Shown: in pieces, positions 34,645 to 46,367 of the stretch
Numbering within the stretch: the stretch's first letter is position 1
How the letters are laid out: every line of letters begins with the position of its first letter
Assembly: GCA_017607445.1 (NCBI GenBank)
Contig: JAEVHH010000005.1
Coordinates: 1,431,001-1,495,000 of the forward strand
Source: Histoplasma ohiense
Lineage: Eukaryota; Ascomycota; Eurotiomycetes; Onygenales; Ajellomycetaceae
Reading direction: 5' to 3'
Length of the DNA stretch: 64,000 nucleotides
Notes under the pieces: generated by a model
The model's input: the letters and a program-made list of their open reading frames with translations, nothing else
Databases searched by the model: none
What the model was told of the DNA's origin: nothing
Made by a program: the position numbers and the translations under genes

Positions 34645-36445
34645 ATGACCAAACCGCATCCGGAGTCCCCAGTCTCAACTCTAACCCCAACCCCGGCTAC
34701 AAATACCGAGATGAAAGACTGTAGTGCGGCGATGAAGGATGGTAAAGGCTTGGATGGCAAGCTTCGGGTCGAGCGCCATGCCGTGCTTGCGAATCCTGAA
34801 GCTCTCGAAGACCAAGACCATTCAGATGAAAATGACCCGCCCCCGGAAACGATAGAGGCTGATGAGGGTACATTGCTCCCCGCACTTTCTATATATCCAG
34901 GCACATCACCTTATTTGCATGTGGCTTCAAGTACCTCTCTTTTATAGTTTTGCATACCACAAGGGCTAATATATATGACTTTGCTTTCTCTTTAGACCTG
35001 CTCTCGGATTTGGCTGACGATGTTGAGGTGCGTGGGCGGAAGGGTCCCTTGCGGATGGTCGCGTAACTTATCTCACGACCTTTTTGTTTCTCCCTCCTGA
35101 AAAACAAATCCGTGGGAGACTAGCGATTGCTGACACAGATTATAGGACATCGATCTGGTTCATTGCCGTATATCGTCTCTTCCAGCACTTCATCTAGAAC
35201 GATTCACGCATCTGGAGGTACCCTTTCCCTTCCCGCAGCCCCCCAAATATATCCAAGTTTGTATGCCCTACCGGCTGACAAGTCATTCAATCGGGAATAA
35301 AAATAATTCAGAAGCTCTGCCTCCGACAGAACCAAATATCTCAAATCAATTTTCCAGAAAACCTCGGCCCAACGCTTACCGATTTAGATCTCTACGACAA
35401 TTTGATCACGCGTATTAAAGGACTAGATGCCCTCACAAAGCTCACCAACCTGGATTTCAGTTTCAACAACATCAAACATATCAAGAATATCTCGCACTTG
35501 GTACACTTGAAGGACCTATACTTTGTGCAGAATCGAATACAAAAGATTGAGGGGTTGGATGGATTGAGGGCGTTGAGAAATTTGGAGCTTGCGGCCAATA
35601 GGATTAGGGTATGTAGTGGGATTTTCTCGTGTTACAATTCTTCCTTGGCTGGACTGGTGTGAAGAGCCGTGCTTATGAGTATAATTTTAGGAGATTGAGA
35701 ATCTGGATGACCTCACTGCTCTAGAAGAACTGTGGTTAGGAAAGAATAAGATCACCGAAATCAAGGTATGCGAATGATCTACTTCATTTCCTCAACAACG
35801 TTCAATAGGCTCCGTCTTCAAAACATGAGAGCATGCAATCAATCATGCACTTTCTCACCGTTTTAAATCCAACATCATACAGAACATCGATGCCCTTACC
35901 AACCTGAAAATCATCTCTCTCCCTTCAAACCGCCTGACAACCATCTCTGGCCTCTCAAATCTCCATAACCTCGAAGAGCTCTATGTCTCTCACAATGCTA
36001 TCACCGCTATATCCGGTCTAGAAAATAACACCAACCTCCGCGTCCTCGACATCTCCAGCAATCAAATCAGTAAATTAGAAAATATATCGCATCTCTCCCA
36101 TCTCGAAGAGTTCTGGGCTTCCAACAACCAGCTTGCTAGCTTCGATGAAGTCGAGCGTGAGTTGGGAGATAAAAAGGAGCTGAAGACAGTATATTTTGAG
36201 GGGAATCCTTTGCAAACAGCCTCTTCGGTGCTCTATAGGAATAAAGTCCGGCTGGCATTGCCGCAGATTCAACAGATTGATGCGAGTAAGTTTTTATTGG
36301 TTTTATCCTTTATTTAGGTTGTTTAGTTAATTCCTACATTGTGCCTTTTAAGCACGCTAGTCACACTGTGGCCAGGCCGCCGTGAAGTGAAATGACGATT
36401 TGGCTAACAAATTCCGAATTTATAGCGTACTTGCGTGTATCGTAA
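34645..36445 (+). CDS. SDS22: Protein phosphatase 1 regulatory subunit Sds22
   Basis: Seven exons: 34645-34867, 34996-35027, 35146-35217, 35312-35608, 35691-35765, 35883-36285 and 36426-36445; the frame closes to 373 residues. Sds22 is a leucine-rich-repeat protein that binds PP1 catalytic subunit and is needed for its maturation and mitotic function. An acidic N-terminal region (about 75 residues) precedes about 11 SDS22-type 22-residue repeats, for example LTDLDLYDNLITRIKGLDAL and LKDLYFVQNRIQKIEGLDGL. The repeat array is capped by VYFEGNPLQ...YRNKVRLALPQIQQIDA. The last exon adds only TYLRVS, matching the usual family C-terminus. Introns fall mostly between repeats. Confidence 0.92.
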
Positions 36446-37509
36446 GAAGCATGTTATTTTCGTAACTGCTCCCCTCCCCCCATTTCTCAGCCGAGACTGC
36501 CAGCAGGATGCAGGAAACAAGAGGAGTGTCTTCAAATATGGTCTACGTTCACAGCGCGTCTCCTTATAATAAAATATCGCTCCGTAGATGTGGTAGACAT
36601 CAAAAGATTGAAATTATTCTAGCCCTTAAAAGCTGAGGAATGAAGTGAATGCAACTACTAAGTATATCTAGATATCGTGTTCTCAGGCTTTCCAATTTCG
36701 CAGATGTTCCAAATGAAACAAAAAAAAAAAAAAAAAAAAAAAAAAAGAAAGTCATGAATCTTTGCACTGCAACATATAATGCACAGTATGGTTAAGGAGC
36801 ACAGGGCCTGTAAAACGTGGGTGTTATTATCATATTATTTTACAGAGGTGTATACATATCCTCACTGTGGGTTCAATCTTCTATATAATTTCTTGAACCT
36901 CTAAACATCGGGTGTCTTCCCACCCATCTCATTTTGATTTACTGCCCTTCTATATATACACAAAAAGCGAAAGCAGCTCTATGCAGAGTATATAATACCT
37001 GCCTGCACCACATGCTGGTAAAGGTAACCTTGGAAGGTCTCCCCTTTCTGCCCAATGGCGACACACGGCGATAGTTACCCAGAGTAGGACCTGATCGGTC
37101 TGTTCGATTCCCGGGTGAAATTAGGTATGGGGGAATGGATCGATTCTTTTTGTCCGCCAGTACCATCCCGTCGAGTTTCTGCTTGATCTGGTTGGCTGGA
37201 CCAGTTGTTTGATATTCGGGGACCGAACAGTCACAAATTCCGGGCGTTAAATAGGAGGACATTTCGGTGACGCAAAATCATCAATTCATCAAGGGCATAG
37301 TCTAATCGAAGATTCTTCTGTTCTGTTGGATAAGTGTAAGAAAAAAGGGACGCAACCTGTTCCAAATTCCTTTTCGAGGAAGATAACGCCTGACGGGAGT
37401 ATTTTGAACGCTGTCTTCAGGGACATTTGTTACTCTCTCCCGACCTCTCTACATTTCAGTAAAGGCAAGAAAAAAAAAAAAGAAAAGTCCCCCCTCTTCA
37501 GTAGCCTGT
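36446..37509. other. Intergenic between convergent SDS22 and unknown gene
   Basis: 3'-flanking sequence with a 27-base A-run at 36720-36746. A T-loop-like GTTCGATTCC at about 37103 was examined for tRNA and rejected. Confidence 0.5.
36720..36746. repeat. Run of 27 A
   Basis: Uninterrupted A homopolymer, 275 bp downstream of the SDS22 stop codon. Confidence 0.95.
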
Positions 37510-38877
37510 TCATGATGCGACTGTGCTGATTTTGCTCTGCTGCTCAGAATTCCCCTCTCCCGCCTTTGGATCCTGTGCTTCTTGCTGCGATTGTCCCTTC
37601 TTAGGCTGCGACAATTCGGGCCTCTGCTCTTTCACCTTCTTCGCCTCCGCAGACTTCTTTTCCGCGGCCTCCCGTCCCTCCCGCCACAGTCGCATAAGCG
37701 AATCGCCATGCAACGTCTCGGCAATCTGCATAACGTTAATCTGATGACGAAATGGAACCGGCCGTTTCCTCTTCGGAAAGCAGTCGACGTGTCCAAGCCA
37801 GGGTGACGTAGCTGGACTTGGAGAATGACTACGCTTTTTGTAGCTGCCACTTCCACCCGTACCATTTGCTATCTGCAAAAGATCCTGAACCTCAACGGAG
37901 TTAGACGCGACAAGGAAGGCGTTATGGTATGGATTCTGCTTGACTGCGACACTGTGGTCATGGTATGACGGCTCGATATAGCAGATGATTGATGATTGAG
38001 ATTGGTTGACATCAGAGTTCTCATCATCGTTGCTGTTTTGTTCCTTTTCTTTTTCTCTGGCCTTGTTCATTCTGGCTTCTTTGGTTTTGGCTTTGATGCG
38101 TGGCTTGCCAAGGGCACTTTTTGTTGAATGCTGATATCCTTCAGAATCAGGCGGGTATGTTGATGGGAAGAGCGTAGATAGACTAGGGATAGGAACGACA
38201 AGTGGAGAAGCTTCCAAAGCTGCGTTCCTGGCTTGGGAGTCCTCAAAAATTGCTAACGCTGAGCGGCCAGTATTTTTGGCTTCTCGGGATGGAGTATTCT
38301 AGTATACTTTTGTTAGCATGAATCAGGGCTTTTTATCTAGGTTCTTTGGGCTGTTAAAATATCTATGGTAGAAATTGGTAGGGCAATGCGCTGAAGTACA
38401 AATCCCAGAAGAGTCCAAAACAAACGTACAGAATCCCCCTGCAAAATGCGGTCAAAACAATGTGTATCACAAAAGGAAGAGGGACAGCTAACCGCCGTAT
38501 TTCAATGGTCTCAACGAGTGCAATAGCTGCTTTAATGCCAACAAGGACTCTCATCCACATTTGATAGCAAGCTAGCCCATCCCCCGTTTCCAGTCCATAA
38601 AGCCAAACGAACATATAGAGAACTTGAGATCAAGTCAAGGAAAGAAATAATACAAGTCGAGGAAAATACGCTTTCATTATCGGCGCAAAGAAGCAAGATA
38701 CAAAAATACTAAACCCAACAAGATACATACCTTCAAATTTAAGAAATACGATACTTCCCCAAATTTCCGTATCGCCCCAAGGATCAATTGCGACTCCGCG
38801 AGTGTGCGCGGACTCGGTACCATTTTGATATGGACTTGTTTGAGATTCGCAACATGGCGTGCAGCGAAGGTCGCCAT
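37510..38877 (-). CDS. Conserved-looking fungal protein of unknown function
   Basis: Exon 1 is 38877-38731 and exon 2 is 38298-37510; direct joining keeps the frame and gives 311 residues. I do not recognise the family. The N-terminus (FAARHVANLKQVHIKMVPSP) is rich in Ala/Arg/His and could target mitochondria. The following RTLAESQLILGAIRKFGEVSYFLNLK and GRSALAIFEDSQARNAAL together resemble a degenerate RNP-type (RRM-like) fold. The middle is basic (KTKEARMNKAREKEKE); the C-terminal third has RHQINVMQIAETLHGDSLMR and then a charged Gln/Lys/Glu-rich tail. The inferred intron is 432 bp, unusually long here, so a small exon may be missing. An in-frame exon upstream (38922-39155) could extend the N-terminus. 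Confidence 0.6.
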
Positions 38878-38921
38878 AGGTAGGTCCTAGGATATCAAGA
38901 ATATATGTGACAATTCAGACG

Positions 38922-39155
38922 TTATCGTCGCCCCACTTCCAAGAAACTCCTCAGGCAGCTTTCGTGAATCCTCTTGTCATTGAAATGTTTGCTTGCGATC
39001 CATGTGGTTTCTCCCATGGATAAGTGGCCCTTTTGGGTGGGAAGATTTCCGTACTTAGGATTCTTTTCTCCGTCGATGAAGGACCTGAGAACTTCAACAG
39101 GGGCAACGCCCAGCGGGGATATCTTCACGTGGCCGTTTATAAGTCTGAAGTTCAA
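38922..39155 (-). CDS. Possible upstream exon or small unknown gene
   Basis: A 77-codon open frame without an ATG at its start (TTG at 39155). The translation (for example YGNLPTQKGHLSMGETTWIA) looks protein-like. It ends 44 bp before the start of the unknown gene at 38877. A donor GTGGGG after FLE and an acceptor CCTAG just before that gene would join them in frame (FLE-DLP-MATFAARH). I cannot tell whether it is an exon of that gene, a separate small gene or chance. No upstream exon with a start codon was found. Confidence 0.25.
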   Translation of the reverse strand: MNFRLINGHVKISPLGVAPVEVLRSFIDGEKNPKYGNLPTQKGHLSMGETTWIASKHFNDKRIHESCLRSFLEVGRR

Positions 39156-40083
39156 TATGACAGTTGTTTGGCACTTGTGAAGTAGACATAGAGAAACACG
39201 TAAATATCATCCGGTTCGATTATTGATTGATGATGGCCTGTTGGAAAAAACCATAAACTGGTGGAGGTCATGTGATTTGATAAATACCTGGGGTCCCAAA
39301 TTTCGGAGCCAAGAACTGCCTTCATCTATTGTTTTGTCCACCTTCTTACGGAGTATACTATTCATCTTTAATTTCTACGTCCATGATGAATGAGTTGGAT
39401 AGGGCTAATCGGCTCATTTGATCACAATATTTAGCTATTTGTGTCGGGATCGGAAAGCTGCTCTGCAAATGACACAGAGTGACCTTCAAAATGCTATTTC
39501 CACTCCGCAAAACGCATCAGTGATACTGGACGTTGATATCGAAAAATCAATTGCGTGGATATTGAATTATGCCAATCAATGCCTAGCGCAGGCAATTTAT
39601 TTTGATCCAGAGAAACTGAGAATTTTAATCTCTGTTCTTCGGAATAGGTTTAAATTTATCTGCTGTTGCACGAGTAGGTTGTGTACGTTTCGCCATAGGT
39701 GAATCCATTGCACAAGGAGAGTATGGGTATAGCGTGGAGCAATGTCGAGGCCTAGTCGCAATGGTGAGGGACACCGGCCATTGGCTGACTGCACAGTGTA
39801 TGCACAGCCCTCGTTCTGCAATTCCTTTTTAATTGCAATTGCAGAGGAGAGTTCCTGGGAAAGGATAACACTGCTGCTTCATTCCATGCATACATACAAA
39901 CCCGATCTGTTTGCTCCGTCCTTCACCTACTCTTTTGCTTTCTATTCTCATGCTCAATTTCTTTCCTCTGGCTCGCCTCATTCAGCTAGCAGGGCCGCTC
40001 ATGTCCAGAGTACCTCCAACAGCTAACTCTTGTCTCAAATTACTTGAGAAACGGCAATCATTATAATCCAGTTGGCTGGAAAG
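39156..40083 (+). other. Intergenic with unassigned coding-like fragments
   Basis: Two plus-strand fragments look coding-like but in different frames: 39472-39620 (for example DIEKSIAWILNYANQCLAQAI) and about 39650-39830 (for example GEYGYSVEQCRGLVAMVRDT). No splice junction joining them in frame was found. They may be another decayed gene next to the xylose reductase relic. I recognise no family. Confidence 0.3.
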
Positions 40084-41140
40084 ATGGCAGTCCCGGATAT
40101 AAGGCTAAACAGCTGGTACAACATGCCTATTGTTGGCTTTTGGCTGTGGAAGGTCAATAAAAGCAGCTGCTGGTTACCTCCCGTTAGATGGTGCTTATGG
40201 TAAGGAAACCCCTGCTTCCCTTCTGACCAGACCGCTAAAAGACCCTGTGAAGATTGGTATGGCAGTTGACATACGTCATTTTACTGCATATCAGACTACG
40301 GTCAGACTGCGGGAACGACGCTGAAACTGGAAAGTGAGCGGCTCGGGCCATTCAAGATGGCATTGTGAGGCGCAAGGAGCTGTTCATCGTGTTAAAGCTC
40401 TGGTAGCCTGGCTTATCATGACCCTGAGCAAGTTGAACATGTTGCGCGGAAACAGTTAGCTGACTGGATCATTGATTACTTCGACCTCTACATTGTACAC
40501 TTCCCCCTTGCGCTGAAATACGTTGACCCCGATGTGAGCTACCCCCCAGGCTGGTTTAGTGATGGTGAAAGTTCGATCATTCTCAGTGGTACCACGATCC
40601 AGCAAGCCAGGAGGAGCTGGTCGACAAAGAACTGTCTCGTAGCATCGAAATCAGACATCCAGCTCATCATGGACTTGCTGCGCTATGCGCGAATAAAGCC
40701 TGCCGCTCTCCAGATCGAGCATCACTCTGAGTAAACTATACCCAATGTCTCTTAGTGAATTTCGCTCGAGAGAATGGTATTGCTGTTACCGCCTATTCTT
40801 CGTTTGCCAACACAAGCTTTCTTGAGCTCAACATGCAAATCACCAGGAACGTCCCGCTGCTACTTTCTCACCCCATTATTACGCCCGTTGCTCGGAAGCA
40901 TGACGGAACATCTGCCCAGGTCGTCCTCCGTTGGGCCACACAACGAGGTATCGCTGTCATCCCTAAGAGCAACAATGAAACCCGTCTCCTTGGGAATCTA
41001 CGCGTCAATGATTTCGGCCTTGAGCAAAACGAAATCGACGGAATCAGTGCCTTTGACAGGAATATTAGGTTCCACAATCCCCTAAACGTAAGTAGAAACT
41101 ATCCCCGCGCAGTCGAGGTTGATTGGTCTAGAGTGATCAT
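40084..41140 (+). pseudogene. D-xylose reductase (aldo-keto reductase) pseudogene
   Basis: Successive frames match fungal D-xylose reductase in order. 40084: MAVPDIRLNSWYNMPIVGFW then LWKVN. About 40157: IKAAAGYLPLDGAYG, with a deletion before it. About 40375-40440: KELFIVLKLW, a stop, then HDPEQVEHVARKQLADW. Then IDYFDLYIVHFPLALKYVDP, PPGWFSDGES and MDLLRYARIKPAALQIEHHS, ending at a stop at 40734. After a further frame change: ENGIAVTAYSSFANTSFLEL, QVVLRWATQRGIAVIPKSNN and the C-terminal FHNPLNV near 41090. Several stops, at least three frame changes and a missing segment (the catalytic Tyr region near DxxxxYGNE is disrupted) exclude a functional product. In life the enzyme reduces xylose to xylitol in pentose catabolism. 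The lesions are too many for sequencing error. Confidence 0.9.
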
Positions 41141-41387
41141 TACGGATCCTTACCCTTCCACTTTTGCAGTAACTACGGGATCCCATTACCAATCTTCGCT
41201 TAAATGGCCATACCTACAGAGGTTCTCAATGTGGCCGTTTTTTTCCCTCCATAATGAGTAGTATGACCTCGAAGCAGCCACATAATTTTATCCAAACAGA
41301 TATATATATCTATTAAGGTATATATTTATTGATTGTTTTGCCATTCTGGGATGGGGTATAATAAACAAAATAATATAGATAATTCGT

Positions 41388-44291
41388 TCATCCATCCTCA
41401 TCCTCGCCAGCATCAACATTAAATTTCTTACGTCGAGACCCTGCACCTGCAAGATTTTTCAGATTCACCAGATTCACCTGAGCATCCATCTTCTTCTCAA
41501 TGTTTTGAATCTCCTTCTCAGGATCAATAGCTTCCGAGGACGCAAACTCCAACACCAGCCGCCTACCCAGAAGATGGGTATTCTTCAGCGCGTCCATAGC
41601 ATTTTCCGCCTCGCGCGCACTTATGAAATCAGCAAACGCGAAACCACGAGCCGTCCTGTCAAATTTCTGCGGGACGCGGACAGACCGGAGTTTGCCATAA
41701 GCGCTGAAGAGGTTTCTGATGTCTTTCTTCGTGGCTTGGAATGGCAAGTTTTTGATAAGGATCTTTGTTCCCCGCATGGCTAACTTCTTCGCACTATCCT
41801 CGCGCCTTCGTTCTTCAGCAGCATCCATGGCTTTGTGCGAGGTCTTGACGACGAGTTCGTGTTGATCCAGCTTGTAGCCTTGCATCGTGGCGAGTGCGGC
41901 GCGAGCTTGAGCAGCTGTGCGGAACTCCACGAATCCAAAACCCATGCTAAGCGTTTCTCCTGGTCTCTTTGGGTCGGCTTTTGTTTTCACCCTAGCGGAC
42001 AGGAATCCATCCAGTGGTTGGAACACCTCTGTCAAACGGGCATTTGTTGTTGAAAAGTTAAGATTTCGAACGAAGAGAGTGGATGTCTCCAGCGGAGTCT
42101 CGGCTTCTTCCGTTTCAGTCGCCTTGAAAGTATCTGAAGTTGAGAATATTTGCGAGACCACCTTTGGAGGAGGTGCTATAACCCTTGCAGCAGTCGCTTT
42201 CTCATCGAATAGGTCTTTAGGAGCTCTTTCCAGAAACAGAATTGAATCACCTAGTTTTCGATAAGCGAGTCCCTTGAAAGCCTTTTGGCACTCATCCGCC
42301 ATGACGAACTCAACGATGGCTATCGTGCCACTCGGGGGCATTAGGAGTCTTTTGATTTGTCCAAACGGTTCAAATAGCTTTCTTATATCGTCAGCTTTTA
42401 CACCAAAGGAGAAATTCTTAACTAGGATTGCGGTATTTCCACGTTCCCGTTGCTTGAACGAATCCAGGTTCACTCCATTAGATGAGAAGTAGGCTTTTGT
42501 TTCTTGGATCACATGCGTTTCAGCATGGGCTTGCCTGATTGCTGCGTCAGAGGACGTGGGGTCAAGAAGCTCGGATTTCGAAACTCCAAGCCTTTCGGAT
42601 ACTGACGACATAACTGCATCAGCCTAGGAAAAGGAGTTAGATCATTGAATTAATCTGGACGCGAAAATAACATGTAACACACATTCATGTATAAAGAGTT
42701 CCAACTGAAATTTGATGACGCCGCTTCTTGTCTTCGTTTGATCTGCTGCTGCTTTTTCAAAGGCAATTTTGAAAGCTCATACTCGTCTAGTTTGTACGTT
42801 TTCTTTGACGAGGCCGGTAAGATATGCAAAAGACGGCCTTGGAATACTTTCCCATCTAGTGCTCTGTAAGCCTGAATGGCCGCCTCGGGGTTTGCGTATT
42901 GTACGTAAGCAAAGCCTTTGCTTTTGGCATGTCGCGTATCAAACGCAACATGAATCTATTCATCGGTCAGCGTTGGGTAGATTTTGGAAAAGCAAGGCGA
43001 GTGAGGGCTTCAGATAGTTGTCACGATAGGCTCAGATTACAAGAGGCATCTACTAAAATTCTCTTTCCAGGTAACATCACATGCATAGCATAAGCTGTCC
43101 CTATCTGGATGATCATCATTGGAGCCTGAGGTGCAGAGAGGCTGCACATAGAATGAGAAAGAGAGTATTGACGTAACGAAACAGCGCTCTTACCTCATCG
43201 ATCTTTCCGAATGGAGCAAATAGTGGCTCCATGTCACTCTCACTAGCATTATAGAGAAGATTTCGAACAAAAAGCCGACCAGTTTCACGGAGTTGACCTA
43301 TATTCGCGTCAAAGGATTCGTTCTGATCGGGTGAATTGGGTAGTTCATTTTGAATAGGTGGCGAAGACTCCTGCGCTTTCCGTTTCCTTGCGCTTTCATT
43401 GTCACTATCATAGCTTTCTTCAATTTCCTGTACTTCAGTAGTCTCAGGAGATCCCTCGTCTTCATCATCTTCAACCAGGCCAAGAAGTCGACTCGTTCTC
43501 GATCGCAACCAATCCATATCGGATTTCGGTGCCTCATCAACAGACGTGGCCTCAGGTTCATCTTCAGTCTCGAAAGACCTAGACTTCTTTGCTACGGAAT
43601 TGTCTTCAGTTACATCATCCGGTCGCTCCGTCTGCTTGGTTTTAAGAGTGGGCTCATGGCCAGGCTTCAGGCGCTTGGCTTTGATGCTGGGTGTTTCAGT
43701 ATTGCCAGAAGATATAACTTGAGCACTATCCGTTGATTCTCCGTTAGCATTAACTAATATACCATCGTCAGCCCAAGTCTTCGACCTCATTGTCGGCTTC
43801 ATCGTGGCAAGATATTCCTGGAGCTTGGGGTCTAGGCTCTGTTCTACTTGGTCGTGCTTTCGTTTGAGAGTTGTGAAGTTGGTTGATGTAGCATGTCTTG
43901 GATTTGCCTTCCCGACTACTGGTGGATCAGCGTCGACCTTAGGAATTCGGTCAGCTTCATAAAATCCTTCAGTTGGGTCAGCCTTCAAAGGTGGCTCCAT
44001 AAAATCGCAGAGTGGGAAAGTTGGGAGCGCAGAGTACAGCGGAAGGGAAAAGCTACATACCGGTCGCGCCATCTCCACTGCAATTTTTGACATTCTTATG
44101 TATGTTTTATTAAAGTAATTGACAGCATCTTGTGCTTCCGTAGGCGTTTTGAAGCCCACAAAGCCAATCCTTCGTTTAGGGATGACATGAGCATCGGTAA
44201 CCTGATACCGAGTAGAGAAGTGCTTTCGCAGCTCATCATTAGAAAAAGTAGGTGGCAAGCCTGACACGAAGACTCTTGTATTTTCGTCCAT
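41388..44291 (-). CDS. MRD1: Multiple RNA-binding domain protein Mrd1 (18S rRNA processing)
   Basis: Four exons: 44291-44061, 43982-43194, 42955-42683 and 42623-41388; the frame closes to 842 residues. Mrd1 binds the 35S pre-rRNA co-transcriptionally and is needed for early cleavages leading to 18S rRNA. Five RRMs are visible. RRM1 starts at the N-terminus (TRVFVSGLPPTFSNDELRKHF). RRM2 (GRLFVRNLLYNASESDMEPL) is split across exons 2 and 3. RRM3 is NTAILVKNFSFGVKADDIRK, RRM4 STLFVRNLNFSTTNARLTEV and RRM5 TKILIKNLPFQATKKDIRNL. The linker LPLKKQQQIKRRQEAAS...SWNSLYMNADAV is typical of Mrd1. Intron 1 (78 bp) has no stop and divides by three, so its boundaries are the least certain. It is divergent from the LC8 gene, 283 bp apart. 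Confidence 0.92.
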
Positions 44292-44574
44292 ACTGGTTGG
44301 ATGGGAATACGACGGAATTCTTCGACCTTGTTTTAGAGAATCAGACGCCAGAAAAACAAGAGAAAAAAGAATACAAGGTTTTTTACTGCCGTAAAGGCGG
44401 TGAGGGATAGTTCGCGCCCTAGCTTTCATCCGATACAGCACCAGCTAGAGAAACATTGCTGTAGTTCACCCCTGAATTACTCACGTCACTTTATATCATC
44501 GCCCCATAGCACAATCCGGATTTTGTTGTACCTTTGGAACTTACTTGGAATATATCTCGAAACCCATACTCAAA
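44292..44574. promoter_or_regulatory. Compact divergent promoter of MRD1 and LC8 genes
   Basis: Only 283 bp separate the two start codons, so the genes must share most upstream elements. No specific factor site is claimed. Confidence 0.55.
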
Positions 44575-45408
44575 ATGGCTACTGAAAAGCGTGAGAAGCT
44601 GGAAGGTATACAACCCATACAACCTCTTCTCCCGCCAGGCGGCTATCACCTAGGGGAAAAGAAGACTTACTAACAAGATGTGAAATCATTAGCCCAGATT
44701 AAATCTGCTGATATGGTGAGCGCGTCAATCTTATTATGATGTAGCATCAAAAAGGATGACTGTGGCTACGCCCATTTCCTCTCGAATGGCCACTAATACC
44801 CACTCGGCGTCTAGAGCGAAGACATGCAACAAGAGGCAATTGAAGTCGGTACGTGCATAACCTTGAAAACTAGGATAATTCCGGAATGGGAATACTGGTG
44901 CTGACTGTTGGGTGTTTTGGCAGCAACGGAGGCCATGGATAAATACCATATCGAAAAGGTACAGCACGACCGTCTAAACCAGGAGTTGTGCATGTGGATT
45001 TAGTGGATCGATGTCTTTGTGACTGACAAGATTACCATTTTAATAGGATATTGCGCAATACATAAAGAAAGAGGTAAACGAACGCTCCAGATCCACTTCC
45101 GCATTGATCCTTTTCTAAGGTATGGCTTGGTACGCAGTTCGACTTGCGCAAAGGCGCAACCTGGCATTGCATAGTAGGGCGCAATTTTGGCAGCTTCGTG
45201 ACACATGGTAAGGAGCCCATCCATTTTATCCCACCCTACATAGGGAAGACGCAAAAAAAAAAAAAGAGAGAGAGAAACGAAAAGGGAAATAAAATTAAAA
45301 TTGAGATGAATGTCCAGCTAACTTTTATGTCATGAACATATAGAAACCAAGCATTTTATATATTTTTACGTGGGGCACTGCGCCATTCTGCTCTTCAAAA
45401 CTCAATAA
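44575..45408 (+). CDS. Dynein light chain LC8 (DYNLL/NUDG type)
   Basis: Seven small exons: 44575-44605, 44693-44715, 44815-44848, 44924-44958, 45047-45073, 45138-45207 and 45344-45408. Every join closes in frame, giving 94 residues, the length of Aspergillus NUDG. LC8 is a dimeric hub that binds short linear motifs and serves in dynein, nuclear migration and other complexes. Recognisable segments in order: AQIKSADM, SEDMQQEAIEVATEAMDKY, HIEKDIAQYIKKEFD, ATWHCIVGRNFGSFVTHE and TKHFIYFYVGHCAILLFKTQ. Exon 6 also reads on past its donor (VTHGKEPIHF...), but only splicing to 45344 gives the conserved beta strands. Micro-exons of 23-35 nt make this gene easy to miss in automatic annotation. Confidence 0.95.
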
Positions 45409-46367
45409 ATAGCCTGCGATCATTTGTCTGTTTTCGGGATGAAAATGCCAGCACTCGGTCTCCCCCTTCATATCGAGATCCTCGCCTTATGCCATTGTGC
45501 TCTGCAGTGGTTGTCGCAGAATGACTTAAATCCCTCTCTTTCTCATTCAGTTTGCCGCTCTAGAACCTGTATTAAATGGCGCCTAATGTTACTGGATTGT
45601 TTTGTGATACATATTTGCACGTGTCTATAAGAGAGAGAAGGAAAGAAAGCGGGCAATAGAAGGTGAAACTGGAGCTTGGAAATGAACGACTCACGAACCT
45701 TTTCTCTTCGCTTTTTATTCTCTTCTTTTCACAGTTTGTCCTTATTTGTTGTGCCATGTTTCCGTTTCCATGTTTTTATCATTTGCCCTCCATTATTCTT
45801 CTTATGAAACCTACAAGATATTTTGTCTGGTCGCTCCATAGACCATACATTTTCGTGATATCATTTCCTCGTTTACGAATGAACAGATAGAAACATAACA
45901 CAAAACATGTAATTTTCCGTAAGGTGAAATTAGTAAAATCCAGATCCATAAAAATCCGTTTCCCAATCCATAAAGCATACTGAGAACCGCCCGCTCTCCC
46001 TCACCCCCTAAAAAAGCCCAAAAAGGAAAGAGAGAACGAAATAAAAGAGAGCAAGAAAAGGAATCGACCCCCCATCAAAAATCAAGTTCCAATAAACAGT
46101 GGGGTATGTAATCGTACATTGGCGATGCAATCATGACAATATCGAAGTATTCCATAATTAGATAGTAAGTTAGATTAGAAGGGACAGTTGGAGAAGTCCA
46201 ATTCCAGCACAACAAAGGAATGGGAGGAAGAAAATAGTTCATAAAGTATGGCAAGACCAAGGAGATATAAGACGATGGAAGGGGGAAACATAAACGGGAC
46301 GAAGAACGGTAGAAACAAGAAGAACAAAAATCCGGCCCAGCATAAATTATGCTTTGAGTTCCGCGAG
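45409..46367. other. Intergenic between convergent LC8 and zinc-ribbon genes
   Basis: 3'-flanking sequence of two convergent genes, A/T-rich; no coding exon was recognised. Confidence 0.5.

Noticed and set aside
34868..34947. Alternative SDS22 exon 1 reading on to the stop at 34947
   Set aside because: Splicing at 34867 leads to DLLSDLADDVE and the LRR array; reading on ends without any repeat.
37060..37130. Possible tRNA, because of GTTCGATTCC resembling a T-loop
   Set aside because: The flanking bases do not form a five-pair T-stem and no matching acceptor or D-arm could be placed.
45208..45240. LC8 ending by read-through of exon 6 (...VTHGKEPIHFIPPYIG)
   Set aside because: Splicing to 45344 restores ETKHFIYFYVGHCAILLFKTQ and the exact family length of 94.
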